Shown here one piece after another: positions 6,004 to 7,383 of a stretch of DNA of 7,383 nucleotides. The translations under genes were made by a program, and so were the position numbers. This stretch comes from Hyphomicrobiales bacterium (GTDB taxonomy: Bacteria > Pseudomonadota > Alphaproteobacteria > Rhizobiales > OSC116): positions 1-7,383 of the forward strand of contig JABSRY010000110.1 of the NCBI GenBank assembly GCA_013214985.1, given 5' to 3'. The notes under the pieces were generated by a model. It was not told the origin of the DNA. It saw only the letters and a program-made list of their open reading frames with translations, and made no database searches. How positions within the stretch are numbered: the stretch's first letter is position 1; each line of letters begins with the position of its first letter.

Positions 6004-7011
6004 CTAATTGTCATGGCTAGTGCCTTTATTTCTTATGCTGTGATGACGCGACGCAAATGTTGCCACCGATAGACCTGCCGCTAATAAAAGACCTTGAATG
6101 ATCTGGCGTTGATAATCGGGCAGACCAAGAAGGGCAGCACCACTAAACAGCACACCTATGAAAAGCGTGGCGGTAAGCGTGCCCAGAATATTTGGTTTGC
6201 CAACATACACCATCATACCGCCCAACAAGACTACCGTCAGGCCGTTAATTAGATAGGGACCGCCGATAGTTGGCTGCCCTGACGACAGGTTTGCAGCAAG
6301 CATAATACCCGCCATAGCCGCGCAGGCAGCTGAAAAAATAAACAATAAAACGGTTAATCGGGCAACTTGCACGCCCGCTTGCTTTACGGCGACCTCGTTT
6401 TGAGCCATTGCATAAATATAGCGCCCCACAGCCAATTTTTCCTGTATATACCAAATTAGCCCTGCCAACACCAAAACAGGCAATATAATCACGGGTATAA
6501 TCCCAAAAATTGAGGTATAAAATAAACCTCCGATCGGGCCTGGATCTGCTATTCGGATTACTGTGCCTTTGCCTAGAGCTGCTGCCGCAGAACCGCAAAT
6601 TCCAGCCATAGAAATCGTTACAATCAATGCAGGCAGTCGCATATATGCTATCAATAAACCATTAATTAGTCCAGCAAACATGCCAACGCCAAGCGATATA
6701 GATATTGCGCCGCCCCAACCCCAGCCATTTTCTAGCAGTGCAGCAGCTAGCATATTAGCAAATGCCGCAACCTGCATGAAACTGATGTCGATTTGGCCAG
6801 CGGCCATCACCCAAGTGACTCCTAGCACCATAACGACCAAGATAGAAAATGAACGTAAAATCGTGGCGATATTGCCGACATCTAAAATCTGTGGCTTAAC
6901 GCTTGCGATTAGACTGGTCATGATGACCAGTGTGGCAATGAGCCAAAAGTTAGTGGTTAATTTTGCCAACTTTTGGTGGCCACCTAGTGAAACGCGTTGC
7001 TTTTGTGTCAT
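6004..7011 (-). CDS. RbsC-like ABC transporter permease (sugar/polyol type)
   Basis: A 335-residue, very hydrophobic protein of the BPD_transp_2 family (RbsC/XylH/LsrC-like), with about eight to ten membrane segments spread over residues ~25-320. Typical marks are 'TWVMAAGQIDIS' (RbsC-like proteins have 'GGIDLS' here), 'INGLLIAYMRLPALIVTISM', the cytoplasmic loop 'VGRYIYAMAQNEVAVKQAGV' that contacts the ATPase, and 'INGLTVVLLGGMMVYVGKPNILGTL' near the C-terminus. It forms half of the membrane channel of a carbohydrate-uptake ABC importer. Its start ATG overlaps the stop of the preceding permease gene (ATGA, 7011-7008), with GGAT upstream, so the two are translationally coupled and probably form a heterodimer. 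No ATPase or binding protein lies in the window. The transported compound is unknown; neighbouring genes suggest a sugar-like molecule. Confidence 0.88.
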   Translation of the reverse strand: MTQKQRVSLGGHQKLAKLTTNFWLIATLVIMTSLIASVKPQILDVGNIATILRSFSILVVMVLGVTWVMAAGQIDISFMQVAAFANMLAAALLENGWGWGGAISISLGVGMFAGLINGLLIAYMRLPALIVTISMAGICGSAAAALGKGTVIRIADPGPIGGLFYTSIFGIIPVIILPVLVLAGLIWYIQEKLAVGRYIYAMAQNEVAVKQAGVQVARLTVLLFIFSAACAAMAGIMLAANLSSGQPTIGGPYLINGLTVVLLGGMMVYVGKPNILGTLTATLFIGVLFSGAALLGLPDYQRQIIQGLLLAAGLSVATFASRHHSIRNKGTSHDN

Positions 7012-7383
7012 AGTCGTATCCGATCTTGTCTGGCCGCTTTTTTGGGTTTATAAAAGAACAAACGTAGCTTCTTGAGCCAATCTCTAGCCGCATCCGAAAA
7101 CATGATAACGCCAACTAACAGAATAAGGCTTACGACACCGTCGCTGTAATAGTAAGGCACTCCGATCAGCGCAAAACCATCTAACAACATGGTTATAAGT
7201 AAGATACCGGCAAAAGTTGCCAACACCGATGTACCACCCATAATAGCGGCACCAAGAAAAACTCCTGCATATGCAGGCATCATCAAATTGGCACCTTTAT
7301 TGGTTTCTGAATTGCCTGACTCCGCCAATATTAACAACACGGCAAGCACTGTGGCCATTCCACAAAACACAAATGCAAGTGCT
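7008..7383 (-). CDS. RbsC-like ABC transporter permease, C-terminal part (cut by window edge)
   Basis: The visible 124 codons run open through the right edge ('ALAFVFCGMATVLAV...'), so the GTG at 7370-7368 is not the start and the N-terminal ~200 residues lie outside. The sequence matches the C-terminal third of RbsC-type permeases: 'LMMPAYAGVFLGAAIMGGTS' corresponds to the conserved 'iAAvvlGGts' loop, followed by 'FAGILLITMLLDGFALIGV' and 'GVVSLILLVGVIMFSDAARDW', then a basic cytoplasmic tail ('KKLRLFFYKPKKAARQDR'). It is the first of two different permeases in a row, an arrangement known for autoinducer-2 (LsrC/LsrD) and rhamnose (RhaP/RhaQ) importers. The stop overlaps the start of the next permease by ATGA. 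Confidence 0.85.
   Translation of the reverse strand, partial: ALAFVFCGMATVLAVLLILAESGNSETNKGANLMMPAYAGVFLGAAIMGGTSVLATFAGILLITMLLDGFALIGVPYYYSDGVVSLILLVGVIMFSDAARDWLKKLRLFFYKPKKAARQDRIRL

Noticed and set aside
5901..6014. A 37-codon reverse-strand frame starting ATGACAATTAG, overlapping the permease end
   Set aside because: No recognisable product, no clear ribosome binding site, and it covers the dyad region; most likely chance.
1..7383. Search for CRISPR arrays, tRNA or rRNA genes and toxin-antitoxin pairs
   Set aside because: No regularly spaced repeats, cloverleaf-like segments or paired small genes were seen. The 16S-like 15-mer at 1928-1942 is not part of an rRNA gene, since similarity ends on both sides.

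Overview
The window is moderately AT-rich bacterial DNA. The best guess is an alphaproteobacterium of the rhizobial kind, because the SorC-type regulator, the acetolactate-synthase-like enzyme and the RbsC-like permeases read like proteins of that group. No rRNA, tRNA or other phylogenetic marker is present, so this assignment is weak.

Left part (about 1-2320): a decayed mobile-element zone. It opens with the C-terminal part of a Tn3-family transposase (76-738, forward), degenerate at its left end. Next comes an apparently intact membrane-anchored alpha/beta hydrolase on the reverse strand (844-1842, TTG start). Beyond it lies a junction of two broken genes: the first ~29 codons of an IS110-family transposase (2007-2093) run directly into the DNA-binding C-terminus of a Tn3-type serine resolvase (2098-2319). 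A 12-base stretch at the resolvase stop resembles the outer end of Tn3-family terminal inverted repeats.

Middle (2320-2894): about 575 bases with no gene I recognise, holding short open frames and small inverted repeats.

Right part (2895-7383): a catabolic locus. A SorC-family, sugar-sensing transcription regulator (2895-3917, forward) converges on a reverse-strand gene group read from right to left: two RbsC-like ABC permeases overlapping by ATGA (7383-7008, cut by the window edge, and 7011-6004), then a thiamine-diphosphate-dependent enzyme of the acetolactate synthase superfamily (5805-4033). The 198-base leader of the enzyme gene holds a perfect 7+1+7 palindrome, CACCGAT-A-ATCGGTG, a good operator candidate for the SorC protein. 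A related imperfect dyad sits just before the SorC start codon. The likely scheme is uptake of a small polyol, sugar or sugar-like effector by the ABC system, C-C bond cleavage or ligation by the ThDP enzyme, and control by the SorC regulator responding to a phosphorylated intermediate. The substrate cannot be read from this window. The ATPase and substrate-binding protein are not present here and may lie past the right edge.
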